Shown piece after piece: positions 11,894 to 24,200 of a DNA stretch of 64,000 nt. Source of the DNA: Zychaea mexicana. Lineage: Eukaryota; Mucoromycota; Mucoromycetes; Mucorales; Lichtheimiaceae. The notes beneath the pieces are model-generated. The model had not been told where the DNA came from. It did no database searches and was given only the letters and a program-made list of their open reading frames with translations. Location of the stretch: contig NW_026516708.1 in the NCBI RefSeq assembly GCF_025766255.1, forward strand, positions 1 to 64,000, read 5' to 3'. Position 1 is the stretch's first letter, and every line of letters starts with the position of its first letter. Made by a program: the position numbers and the translations under genes.

Positions 11894-12166
11894 GCATCGA
11901 TCCCATCTCTTCTTGCCCTGTCCTCGATGGCCACCATTTTCAAACTCTTCTTGACATATTCTTATCCATTTCAACCCCTATTATTATCCTTGTACCCCCG
12001 CAACCATTGTAATAGTAACCACCACTCACACCCACACCTCTGTCCTTACTCACATCTGCATTTTTGGTCGTGGACAATAACACCTTTTTATCAAAGTATT
12101 TAAAACCATAATATAAAGAAAGAACATTATATAGATGAATGCCTCTTTCCTTAATCCCCAACCATT

Positions 12167-12898
12167 TTACGCAGTCTCGTCCAGATTGCCACCAAAGACA
12201 CCTTTGCGATAATGTTCACGTTGTTTTCTCAACCATGACCGGTATTCAGCTACCGAGTTGATCTTTTCGCCATAGTAGTCAGGAACGGGGTTACGGATCG
12301 AATTGAGACGCGCACTTGATCGATTTCGTTTAACATGTTCATAGAATGCCTTATCACGCTCATCCATTGCCGCCACGTATTTTCGATTCATGCATTTAAA
12401 TCCCACATCGCCTAGCACTGGTCCCATCAAGTATCCACAAAATCCCTATGTAATACGCAGTGGTAGATTGGTCATTATATATATAAGCGTTATATGTACG
12501 ATATCGTGCCTTTCTCTCTCGTATCATCGAATCGTCGGTTCCACCGACAATAGTCAATACACACTTACAGCGCCGATAGTTGCTACGCCAGCCGCCATCA
12601 ATGGATCCAAGCCCATAAACGTCGAAAACGGGTCGATTACAAGCTGCATAAAATATGCGCCCGTGCCGATCATTGGTACCACCGTGCTTGGAAAGTACGA
12701 GACTATTTCATACTTGCGCCTCTTGGACCGTAATTCAAAATAAGCATCCCATGTTGGAATGAGCGTTTCGTTGTCACTCTTGCCGCTAGTAGTAGTGGTT
12801 GCCATTGAACGGCTCGTTGCTGCCATTGGTGAAGTTGATCGATGTACAAGTTGTTGGCTTGCATGAACGAGCCTGGAAGACAGCACGAGTGAAGACAT
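12167..12898 (-). CDS. PAM17: Pam17, presequence translocase-associated motor subunit
   Basis: There are two exons, 12898-12569 and 12445-12167, with a 123-nt intron, giving 202 aa. Pam17 is an inner-membrane component of the TIM23 import motor in fungi. The first about 50 residues are basic and Ser/Thr-rich with almost no acid, fitting a mitochondrial presequence. Then comes TWDAYFELRSKRRKYE, a first membrane hairpin (VPMIGTGAYFMQLVI), the GLDPLMAAG loop and a second segment (GVATIGAGFCGYLMGPVLG). The C-terminal matrix part has the family signature FYEHVKRNR followed by NPVPDYYGEKI and SVAEYRSWLRKQREHYRK. The start at 12898 is the first in-frame ATG before the presequence. It is divergent from the Mob2-like gene and convergent with TVP15. 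Confidence 0.92.
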
Positions 12899-14735
12899 GA
12901 GTTAATATGTGCGTGTGTGTAAATGAACGAGAAAAAGAGTAAAAGAGAAAGGAACGCCGTGGGTAATTCGTATGGTACACGTACACGTTCCACTAAATTT
13001 TATGCCGCTCGCTCTTATAGACATGACGCTTTAATGGCTGCTGTGTGAGAAATGCATAGTCGCAACTCCTCTTCTGACTTACTGCGCGAAATTCTTTGAT
13101 ATCCTGCTGGCAAACAATCATTATTCGACACACACAGCAGTTGGAGATGTTTTTAGCACTAATAGCTTGCATAAGGAAGTGCTATAAAATCGGTAGAATG
13201 ATTTTAAAAGTCGACGGACTAGAAGACATCATCAAATTAATATTTAGTTAACAAGTAAGAGTACAGAATCTATGCCACAAAAAACGCTATGCCGGTTTTA
13301 TCATAGCGACACAAACAGCAAACAACATCATTACCATAAAGTCGCGGCGGAAGGCTGACAGTGGGAAGAACAACGCCATTGTGGAATGAAATCAAACAGT
13401 ACCTAACAGTCATGTATAGCCTCATCAAATACACATATGACAAGCAATGATCACTACATCATATTGATGCACGCGATACTCTGGTGTAGTGTTGTCACCA
13501 GGATATCTGGTAGCATAGATATTGTCTTGCACCAGACGGGTCCTGATATGATATAGAACACACATACTACGGCAACTTTTCGTCGTCTACATGATCCAAT
13601 TATTTTTTGTTATTGTAACAGCAACGTGAATCTGTATCAGTCACATCATTGGTGGACCATGTCATAATCCGCAAATATTGTCTTGGTCACTATTTTCGCT
13701 GTTGTAGTAGTTGTTGTTGTTGTTGTTCAGGAGAAGACAAGATCACTGAAAAAAATGACGACAATTCAATCCATATTCAACCAGTTAACATCCTCTTTTG
13801 ATACAGAGTCATAGATTACACCAAGTATGAGTCTATACGTAGCAGTGACAATGTCTGTCGCTGGTAGCATAACAACGTCCAAACAACAACAAGCTGCATG
13901 GTCATTGTAATTTTTATATTCATAATAGTCGTCACCACCAAAATCTTTAGCAACGGTAGTGCAGGATTAGGGTATACAGTAACGATCTGGATGACAAGAA
14001 GAGGAAGGGACTCAAAAATTCTTTTTCCGATGCCACAGAGGCGGCTTTGAGTTTCCACAACATAGCATAGTTATTGTGCTACGTATATCGCACTGTATGT
14101 TATTCAGTTTGTAATGTATGGTATGCACACAAAAAACGTACAACATATATATCATCATCCTACCAAAAACCAAGCTGCACAGAGATTAGATTTGTTTCCA
14201 TTTTCTAGTGCAGATCAACTTCTTGATCCGCTCGCTAGAGTTGTCAGAACAACTAGCGTCTTTGTGGATCGGTCGAGGCCGTTTGTACTACACTTGTCGT
14301 AGTATTAAAAACATATGTTTCCTTTACTACTTGTTCCTGGCTTGTAGCTCTCCTGATAACTACATAGATCATGTCGCAGCCGGCGACTGTCGAACTGAAG
14401 AATTGTTAGTAACGCAGAAGAAGAAGGGAGTGCAGGTGAAATCTACACTAGTGTATGTAATGAAAAGAACCAATATTATCGGCAGCGATGTTATAAAGGA
14501 ATAGGCTTATCACCGAGATGCTGGTTTATATGAACTACATCGTGCTTGGCACCAAAGGTGTCAGCTTCCTGAAACGGGATTCCACTCCGAAAAGTGAGCG
14601 GGCACATTCGCCCCTCTTTTTCCTCTCTTTTGTAAAATTATATAAAGCGGTGTTGTGTGCTGTTGTTACTGAAGTACTGTATCGTGGTGTGTGTACGGGT
14701 CTAAACAATATATTATATATCCAACAAACTATAAA
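12899..14735. other. Intergenic region, 1.8 kb
   Basis: This is the shared upstream region of PAM17 (-) and the Mob2-like gene (+). Short hydrophobic frames (for example 14058-13816 on the minus strand, 80 codons) have no recognisable motif. TACAGTA/TACTGTA words are at 13975 and 14675. The right end carries the Mob2 promoter. Confidence 0.55.
14639..14647 (+). promoter_or_regulatory. Probable TATA box of the Mob2-like gene
   Basis: TATATAAAG lies about 97 bases upstream of the ATG at 14736 and just downstream of a C/T-rich run. Confidence 0.5.
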
Positions 14736-15810
14736 ATGAGTTTCTTAAGTTTTGGGTAAATCATTCTTACCATATTTCTATACCAACGTTAAGGAGCTTG
14801 TCGAAGGGGATCTCTAAACACTTTGTAATTTCATTTTATTAAAACAGGCTCGGTAGTAAACGGAAGCAAGCCAACAAGACGAAATCCTCATCATCCACAA
14901 CGTCATTACAATCAAAACCACTCTTTCTATGTTACCCGTACGTGACCCACATGCTCGTCAAGGGCAATTTCAAGACCATCATTGAACTACCAAAATATGT
15001 GGATGCCAACGAATGGCTTGCTTTCAACAGTACGTTTTTTATTTCTACCTTTTTCTCTTTACTTTTATATTGTAAAAAGCTATGCGTGAGTGTAGAAAAA
15101 ACACTAAATAGGGGGGTGGGGGTGGGGATGCATGGTGGAAACGAGAAAAGTTGATATGTATGTAACGTTTATGCTTATAATAACCATCCATTATAGCATT
15201 TGAATTCTTCAACTTGATCAACTTGTTCTACGGATCAATTACGGATTTCTGTTCGTCACAAACATGCCCAACGATGTCTGCTGGGCCTGGGTAAGTTGAT
15301 AAATCGGTTATTGGGATCATTACACAGCAAAAAGGGAGGAGACGGTCGCATTAATAGCATTTTATAAATTTATAGTGTCGAGTACCCATGGTCCGATGCA
15401 CAATCCAAAAAAATCAAACTGCCTGCACCGCAATACATTGATTATATGGCAACAAGCATACAAAACATGTTACATGACGAAACTATATTCCCCACCAAAG
15501 CAGGTAAGGAAGAGAACCAGAAGAAGAGCGTATACACATGTAGCTGAACATTATCACAATAGGCTGTGAATTCCCTCGCGAGTTCCCAACCATCATCAAA
15601 CGTATCTTTGGCCAACTCTTTCGGCTTTTCGCGCATATTTATCACCACCATTACGACAAGATCCTCTCGCTAAACCAAGAACCACACTTCAATTCATTGT
15701 TTGCACATTTCATATCGTTTGCACGCGAATTCAACTTGCTGGATAAGAAAGAAATACAACCCTTGCAGGAATTGGTCGATATCATGATTAGAAACGGCGT
15801 GATATCCTGA
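14736..15810 (+). CDS. MOB2: Mob2-like NDR-kinase coactivator (MOB/phocein family)
   Basis: There are five exons: 14736-14755, 14848-15029, 15197-15290, 15376-15503 and 15563-15810. Phases close, giving 223 aa. Mob proteins bind and activate NDR/LATS kinases; the Mob2 group partners Cbk1/Orb6 in polarity and cell-wall morphogenesis. Family motifs include [22 protein letters not shown] starting near residue 35, [10 protein letters not shown], the metal-site Cys pair in [38 protein letters not shown], and the metal-site His cluster in [10 protein letters not shown], then [12 protein letters not shown]. The very short first exon encodes only MSFLSFG and joins to LGSKRKQ. It was chosen because the phase fits and the product resembles the short basic N-terminus of Mob2 rather than the longer one of Mob1. 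An AATAAA sits at 15819, just after the stop. Confidence 0.92.
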
Positions 15811-16058
15811 GTAATATCAATAAAAAGGGACTTTCTTTTTCTTCCAAATTGATTATTATTTATTTGCGCATTATCCAAAAAAAAGGAATGTTATGAATGG
15901 GTAACGAGGGAGGTGGTGCTAGTTTGTAAATGCGAGTGTACGTAAGTCTTGCAGAGTTGCTATTTTTGACAAAAATGGGGTTAAAGTAACTATGGCGGCT
16001 GTTTTTATTTTCTTTGTATTTGCTGGTGGCGGGTGTAAGCATTATTCTTTTCTCCCCT

Positions 16059-17841
16059 CTACCAAGGCGTCCAGGACCAGGTAATTCGGCTTTTGTTGCT
16101 GTTTTTGACAACTGGAGAAGGAGGCGGAGAAGAAAAGCTTCGATTGCTAAAATGGTGACGACGTTGAGGAGAAGAAGAGGAAGTTCGCTGGTGCTGTTCC
16201 TTGTATCCGGGGGCTTCTTTGAACGCCACAACAGCCTTTAATCCTGCTGCAACCAACATGTACACGGCTTCAGATACAAGTTCATGCAGCCGGTACTCTT
16301 CGTCTGCCTGCAAAAGCATTTTCAGACATTCGACTCCGAAATCTTGGACTCGTTCAACAACATGATATTGGCTATCGAACCAAATCAAGAATTGGATAAA
16401 ATAGCCAAACAAAAAGCAAAAGATATCTAGATAGCCATCCATTCAGGTACGCCATTGTATGTATGTATGTTTGTATGCAATATATATAAGTCAGTCAGTC
16501 AGCCAGTGCGTCTCTCTATATTAGTACTTGGATACCTAGAAGTGATAGGAGTATGTACCTGGCAATGGGGATTGCTTGATAAGGATGGCCATAGTGACAG
16601 TCATCTGAACAACGAATTGACCAAACCGCTTGAACCGGTTCAGTGGATCTCTAGAGCTATTGCCCCTTCTTTTGCTGCTACGTCGGCTAAGATCCTCTTC
16701 TTCCTGATACACATGCTCATAACGTGTCTCGGCATGACTGCTGATATTGCTGATGGTGCTAATGGTTGTCGTGATCCGGGAAAAGATATATGACTGCAGA
16801 GACCCTTTGGTCTGGATCGTTTCAATGGTGCCATCGACATCGTCGCTGTTGTTGTTATTGTTGTTGTGCTGACTTGCAAGGTTCAGGATCCCCACTCGTT
16901 CCTCGACACTGTTGTTGTAATTATTTTTAGGGAGGAAGAGGAGTAAACATAAAGAAAGTTTAAATATCGTGGCTTACACATTCACGCTCTCTCATATACT
17001 ACTACTACTAATAGTAGCAGTAATGCTACTCCATGGAGGGGAAGGGTTAAAAATAAAAGAGAGAGGTGCTTTTGTTGGGGGGCTAACCGAAGGAGTAACC
17101 AAGAGAGAGAGAGCATAATTACCTTAATAATTTCTCGCGAAGAGCCAGTTTGGTCTTTGGATCCGTTTTATCTATCAAACCCCATAATCCACCAAGGTAT
17201 CAATATTGCTGGTGCCTTTTTCTTTTCGTCACCCACTATTTGATAATGTGGGGAATCTCAATAGGGAGAGTTTGTAAAGACACGTTACTTGGTAAGGCCA
17301 TAAGGATCTTGTCGAGGCCTGTCAGGTAGATATCCAGCGCCACAGCCTCGTTGCCCCCATCGTATTCGTCTGCGGCGATCGAAACCAGCTTGAGTCCCTG
17401 AGATATACTACGTCGATCCAGCTGCTGCACCACCAGTTGTTTACTGTTTGCATTACTGTTGTTATTATTACTGCTGCTAGTCATATAATCGTCATCCTTG
17501 ATTCTATCGGCTAATGCATTCATATCCGAAGTCCAAGATGTGCTAGGTGTTGGTGACGGGCTTTGCATCATCATTGCTTCATACGACGGTGGTGGAGACG
17601 ATACTGCCATGGACATATTGTTGGTTTGAGGATAGTGCGGATGATGCGGATGATGAGGATGATAATACTCGGCACTGCTACGGTGCTGCTGTTGTTGTTG
17701 TTGCTGATGATAGTTATTGCCCGCCATGCCGCTGCTACTGCCTGTTGGAAGGGACTGTCGTTTTGAGCGAGATCCAAGAAAAGGCATGTCGTCGATTCGG
17801 TTAGCAGAGTGCTGGAGAATCGTAGATACGAAAGAGGACAT
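16059..17841 (-). CDS. MIT-domain protein with hydrophobic C-terminal region
   Basis: There are four exons: 17841-17289, 17171-17123, 16908-16559 and 16426-16059. All phases close, giving 439 aa. Residues 1-130 are low-complexity, with Gln, His/Pro and Ser/Asn runs. Residues about 135-215 form a MIT-like three-helix unit: SQGLKLVSIAADEYDGGNEA, then ALDIYLTGLDKILMALP, then DPKTKLALREKLLSVEERV. MIT domains bind ESCRT-III tails or microtubules, as in Vps4 and spastin. No AAA ATPase or protease follows. Instead there is a Ser/Thr-rich stretch, then two hydrophobic segments (VVQMTVTMAILI and IFCFLFGYFIQFLIWF) and a helical tail. A membrane-anchored endosomal adaptor is an inference. The next gene upstream on the same strand is GCN1, 443 bases away; there is no sign of co-transcription. 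Confidence 0.8.
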
Positions 17842-18283
17842 TGGGTGAAAAAGAGGAGTGGAATAGAAGAGAAAAGAAGGATGGGTCTAGGAAACGGTAC
17901 GAGAGAAAAGAAAGAGAAGGGATGAGAGAGAAGGGAAAGGAGAAATAGGGAAAGAAAGAAAATTACGGGTACTCCCACACACCCGGGCGGACCCCACACG
18001 CACAAGGTTGATGCCAGCAACATCCCCCAACCCCCGCCTGATCCAAGCGCTGGGTCTCTTACTTTCATGCACGACCCCCACCCATAATTCATCTATCATT
18101 GTTTGTTTGTTTGTTAATCATTGATTTCTATACACAAAAAGACTGTTTTATTACATTTGAGGTTCTTCTTTTCTTTTAATTACAAAAACAAAAGAGATTA
18201 CATTAAAAACACAAGTGGGAGAGAGGGTTGCAAAGAAGAAGAAATAATAGAAAGGAGCTTAATTTATGATTCTTTTGGAGAGT
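17842..18283. other. Short intergenic gap between GCN1 and the MIT gene
   Basis: The gap has a purine-rich plus strand (minus-strand pyrimidine tract) at about 17880-17960, just upstream of the MIT gene start. This is the usual look of its promoter/leader. The remainder is the GCN1 3' flank. Nothing else was seen. Confidence 0.5.
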
Positions 18284-21200
18284 CTACTCGTCGTCTTCAT
18301 CGCCAAACGTGACAACAGGTCCAACTTGCCATAACTCTGCGTCTTCGTCCGTAGCTTGTTCATCTTCTCCACCATACAACTGTGCTACGCGTTGCTGTTC
18401 CTGGTGGGCCAACTTGCTTAATACACGACGGTGGTAGTCTGAGATCTGCTTCTGCGTAGTGGCATCGACCGACTTGAGGTAGGCTTCATAGATGTGCTCG
18501 GCAGCGTTCAATTGGAGTGTGTACACCAGTGCGCGTTCGGCTGTCAGCTTGACAGGAATGTTGCGGTCACGCACACAGACCATCATAGGAGGTATCAGCT
18601 TGTTTAAATAGGGTTCCACCAACTAAAAGTAGTATATCACCAACGTCATGGGTGAGTTTTGTGCTGCAAACAAGAGAGATCCCCATCCACTCCATCTATA
18701 ACAGAACTTACATAAGGATGCTTGCGGGCCACGCCACGCAAAATCACTAGAGCAACACGCTTACGCTCGCCTACACCAGCACCGGTACTGCTAATGACAT
18801 CTGCGAGTGCAGGAACGAGTTTCTGGATGATGTCTTCGTTTTGATAGTATTCGGTCATCAAAAACTTGCCAGCAGCCGTGATGGCCGCTTCAGGCACGTC
18901 ATTCTTGTCTGTCTGCATGGCGTCAATGATGAAGTCGACTACTTGGTCGACCACACCCAAGTCTTCCAACAGAGTGGGCGCGTCAATCAGCAACGAGTTG
19001 ATAGATAATACGGCACCATACTGAGGAGCAGCGCTCGACAAGATATGTTCATGGACAATCGGTTCAGCATCTTGTACTGACATGGCCTTGCACAAACTGC
19101 CCAACAAACGTGCAGCAGAGACCATCATGCCGGGTTCGGCTTGATCGGCCAGACCTTCGGCAATCACCGACATGACACCGCGCTTGGACACTTCGCTCAT
19201 GTCGTTGACTGTCTTTGCAACAACCGTCTGCAAGGCATCCATCATCGTTTCCTTGATAGCTGGTTCGCTCGTACGAATGCCGGATACCAATTCGCTCACC
19301 AATGGGTCCACACGCGACTGCAAGGTGATCAAAATGCCCAGAGCAGATGCTGCGCGCGATCGCACAATTGCGCTGGTGGGATCGCTCAGTGACTTGATAA
19401 AGGTGCGCTGTAGTTGAGGCAAGAACGGCTTGAGGTGCATGGGTACCTTAGCCAACAACAAGCTATTGATAACAATACGAATAAGTTAGTTCTGGATATT
19501 TTATGCATAGGACAAAAGTGATTCACTTGGGGTTGTACCTGAGGGTTTGGAGGATAGCCGCCTTGACTTGAGGGGGATAGCGATCGCCAACGATACGAAT
19601 CAAAGGACCAGTGATCTGGGTAACGAATGGCTTCAACGCGTCCGCAGATGTACGGTTTAACAAATCGCCCACACCAAGAGCAGCCTGTTCACGCGTCTGT
19701 GAGCTACCGTACATCAAGCCTTGCAAGAAGATGGGGAGAATAGGGCTGATGCCCTTGGGCAAGCAGAAGCCAGGAACATCAGCGCCAGGAACACCGACAC
19801 TGCGCACGGCTTGACGGACAGGGTTCACGAGTTCTTCATACTCGTCCTTCTTGACCGATTTGGTCAAGGCATTCAATGCCTGCCATGCCGCACGGACCAC
19901 GTCGCTGGAATAGTCGCTCAACAACGGTACCAAAGTGCCGATCCAATCAGAGACATATTGCGAAGCATCGAGCTTGGTATCCGTGTATAATGTGTTGACG
20001 ATATCGCATGCCACTGCACGCTTATCGGCCTTGTCGCTGCGAACATAGTCTTGAAGCGTCGAGATCAGCGTGTGCATACCATCGTCTTCATCCAACGAGA
20101 TAAGCAATGCCTCGGTCGTGTTGGCGAGTTCCTTTTGCACTTCCTCGTCCTTCTCGACCATGCGCGACTCAACAATGGCAGACAAGATCGTGGTAAGACG
20201 TCGGTTCAATGCTGAGCCAGCCACAGTGACAAGCGATGCCAGGGCACGTGCGTTGAAAGCAGTGATGGGAACAGTGACAAGCGTAGGGATGAGTACAGGG
20301 AAGACCACGTTGGATCGAACAGCCATAATTTCCTTGAGTGCCGACAGAGCATAGACAGATGATTCGGTCGAGGATTGGAGCTGGTGAAGCAAAGCGGGCA
20401 AAATTTCATCAATGGCACGCGAGCCGACGTTCTGGTGCAATGTGTCAAATGCCTGTGCAGCAGATTCACGGACTTCTTCAGAAGGATCGCACAGGGCCTT
20501 GCGGATAGCAGGAATAATCTGGTCAGCAAAGTCGAGGATTTGCACCTTGCCAGCAGTGATCATGATCTCGCTGAACGCAATAGTGACACCCTGGCGTGTA
20601 TCTTCGTCGGCTGAACTCATACCATCTGTCAAGATGGGCAAGATCTCGGCCAGAACACCTTCGCCCAATTTCTGCACCAGTTCGCCCAAAGTGCGAGCAG
20701 CCACCGTGCGTTGTTCGTAGCTTGCACTGGCCAAATTTTTGATGATCATCGACATCATAACAGACAGAATCTCCTTGAGAGTGCGAGGAGTATTAGACAC
20801 CAGAGCCTTCCAGACGTGAAGCGAGGCTTGACGGACGAGACCAGAAGCTATTTTTTATAGATAAAACGTGAGTAAACAGAATGTTGCTTCGTTTCCATAG
20901 AAGAAAGTTTGAAGAAAAGAGATGCTTACTGTCTTGACGGATAATGTAGAGAGCAGCCAAGATACGATCGCGTCGTTCCTTGCCCAAAATATCCACAAGC
21001 TGCTTCTTGCCTTCACCTGCGCCCTCATAGCCCTCATCGTCGTCTTCCTTGATTTCATCCTCATTACCGAGGGAGTGCAGAGCATTCTTAGGGTTGGTGG
21101 TACCGGTGATACGGAACAGCAAGTCACCGACCAGCTGAACAGAGCTCTGACGAATACGCCAGTTGTCATCAAACAAGCCCTTTTCAAGCTCAGGCAACAG

Positions 21201-24200
21201 CAGATCGACAGCCTTGGTAGCATAGTTGATGACAATCATGCGGCCAGCACGCAGGGATGCGTCGCGCACAAACTCGGACTCGTCGGCAAGACCCATCAAG
21301 ATAGGAGGAATGATACGGCCCAAGTAAGGCTGGAAGCGACCACCGAATGTAGCAGGCAAGTAAATGAGCAAGGAAATGAAACCTTCGCGCACATAAGGAC
21401 GAGGGCTGTCGGCATTTGCAATGATTTCGGGCAACAGGCCATCCATACGCTCCAAACCAAGACCAGCAAGCACTTCGGAAAGACCTTGGGCAGCACCTTG
21501 TCTGTCAACACCGCCAGAGTCGCTCTTGAGCGTATCCAAAAGTTCCACAACCAGGTCAGGGAAGTTGTCTTCGCCCAGCTTCTCGACAAGACCACCCAAT
21601 GCTTTAGCGGCAGTACCACGGGCTTCGGGAACAGGGTCGACAAGGACTTGCTTGACACCGGGAAGAAGGACAGGCAAGTATGGGACCAAGTCGCGCTGGT
21701 CAGTGAGCGAAGCCATGTTGCCGACGATCTGAGTAGCCTTGGTCTTAACTTCGGTACCACGTTCACGCAGACCACGGTTCAGAATAGGCATCACCAGGGC
21801 AAGCGATGGTGGATCGATGTAGTGGACAAAGGAGGTCTGCAACAGAGAAGTCAAAGCCTTCATTGTCTTGCGGTTAGGATCGCTCAAGGCATCCAACAAG
21901 ACTGGAACCAGCTGTTGGATTTCTGGATTGCTGATGACTTCACCAAAGAGCTGGAGCGAGCGGTTAGCAGCAGCCTGCACTTGCGAGTGAGTATCGGCCA
22001 AGACTTCGGTGATGCGAGGAATAATGTTGGGCAACGAGACGGACAGCTGCTTGGGAGCACAGTAAGCGGTAGCACCCAGGAGCTCGACGGATGCCTTCTT
22101 GGTACGCCATTGGCGTTCTTCAAGACCTTCCAGAATCGAGGGCAAGATAAGCTTGACACAGTGACCGCTGATCTTACTCATGATCATACGTGCTGCGTCC
22201 GAGGCAGCTTCACGGACATCCATATTGGCATCACTAAAGCAGACCAGGAGCAACGGCACAATCTGGATAATGTAAGGTTCGAATAGACGACCCAGCATCG
22301 CTGAAAGGGTCTCAAAGGCAAAGAGGGCGCCTTGTCTGTGCTCGTATTTCTTCTTGCTCTCGATAGCATCCTTGAGTGTGGCCATAACATTGCATTCCTT
22401 CAAGGCAGTGATACCACGGCCCTTGACCACACCAGCCAAACCATAAGCAGCACCGCGACGATGGGCATACCGTTCGCCATTGAACATCTTTTCGGTCAAC
22501 GTGTCAATAATCTGCGGCACATTCTCCTTGATCTTTTTGATGAGGGGAGGTAAGCATTCAGCAACAGCGCTTTGCACGACTTCTGAAGGCGTATCGAGCG
22601 TGGCAATAAGCTTATCGACAGCCATTTGCACCTTGGGATCGCCCTGGTCCAAAAAGCCAGCAGCACCACCGTACAGAATGACAACCGATTGGCGAATATA
22701 ATCGTGTGTTTCCGTATTGGCAGCCTGTGTGTTCAAGTAACCTTCAAAGGTAGCGAGCAGATCTTGGGCACCTTCCTTGCCATAGGCGTTGACAGATGCC
22801 AGACCAGCTTCAAGCATCTGCTTGCGCACAGCTTCGTTGCGGTCACCCAGAGCTTCATCTTGGATCAAAAATGTGCATACACGGGGCACGTTTTCCAGAC
22901 CCACGTACGGAGCACCTTCCTTGAGTGCAAGTGCTAAACCAATACGGGACTCCCATGGATCTTTGCGATCCACAGTCTCAGGAATCACCATACCGAAACG
23001 ATCGTATTCGGGGTCCAAAGATTTGGCCTATCCATTGTTGAATTTGGGTCTAAATTAAGAGAGGACTAATACACACACCTTTTCATTCATTTTCACGAGA
23101 AATACGATACCTTTTCCTTATACAAGGCATAGATTGCGTTCAAAGTCTCAGGAACAGTATCTGGGAATTCCTCCATGGCGTCAGCGATAGCCTTGCTTGC
23201 TGCAGTGCGAATATAGTTGGACTCAGACACTAATCGACATTCAAGCTTTTTAGTAAATAAACACGTAAACCATCTTGACAGTATCTATACTTTACCAGCA
23301 TATTCAAGTAGCTGATTTTTGTAAGTCGGCTCAACATCCATGGCATACTCAGTCCAGAGCGTCTCTGCCAACTCTGCATTTTGCTCGTTAGCATCATGCG
23401 AAGCCAAGAACAGTTGTGGAGAATAGTCGATATCCGTGAGATCCAGCAGATCCAAAGCACTCAGAGCAGCGTTACGCACCAACAATTCTTCCGACAAAAG
23501 ACCTTGCAACAAAGTATTGATTTCCTCGCTGTTGATATTCTCCTCATCCTCGCCAATATCAGCCGCATTCATAGACTCGCAGAGTTCAATCAAAGAGGTC
23601 TTGGCGCTCTTGGTGCACTGAGGATACTCTTTGATGCTGTACAACAAAGTAGCGATCATATCCTTTTTGGGCATCACAGGAGAAGATCCACCACGCGAGC
23701 AATGGAAACCAATAATGTCGACGGCCATGACAACCTGTTCGAGCACAGCTTCATTATCAGCACCGCCGGACACGCCAATACCACCTTGATAAATGATTTG
23801 TTGCAAGACAGGGAAGCAGTAGCCAAACGAAGCTGGATCCAAGGGTCGTGATTCAGTGACAAAGCGCAAACGATACAACACTCGACCTACAAGATCGGCG
23901 AGGGGTTCGTCGAGCCAACGCGATGGAATCGAGGCAATCTTGTTGGCGCGTAAAGTGGCCAAGGCAATAGCGTATCGGATTGAATAGATATCATCGGCAA
24001 TACAGTCGCCCAGTTCCAAAAAGGTGTCAACAATGTTTTCACCGACAAGGAGTCCACCGTGCGCTTTAGCAATAGCAAGTAGTGTGCTGACCAACGTAAC
24101 AAGACTTCCGGTCAGATCAAGACGGTTGCCAGCAACCAACGCATGAACAATATCCAAGCCCAAGGAAAGCTGATGATACACAGCTTGAACATGAGCTCTG

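Noticed and set aside
20922..22286. Long plus-strand ORF inside GCN1 as a separate gene
   Set aside because: It lies wholly antisense to a well-supported conserved exon, has no start context, introns or recognisable domain, and reads like a codon-bias shadow.
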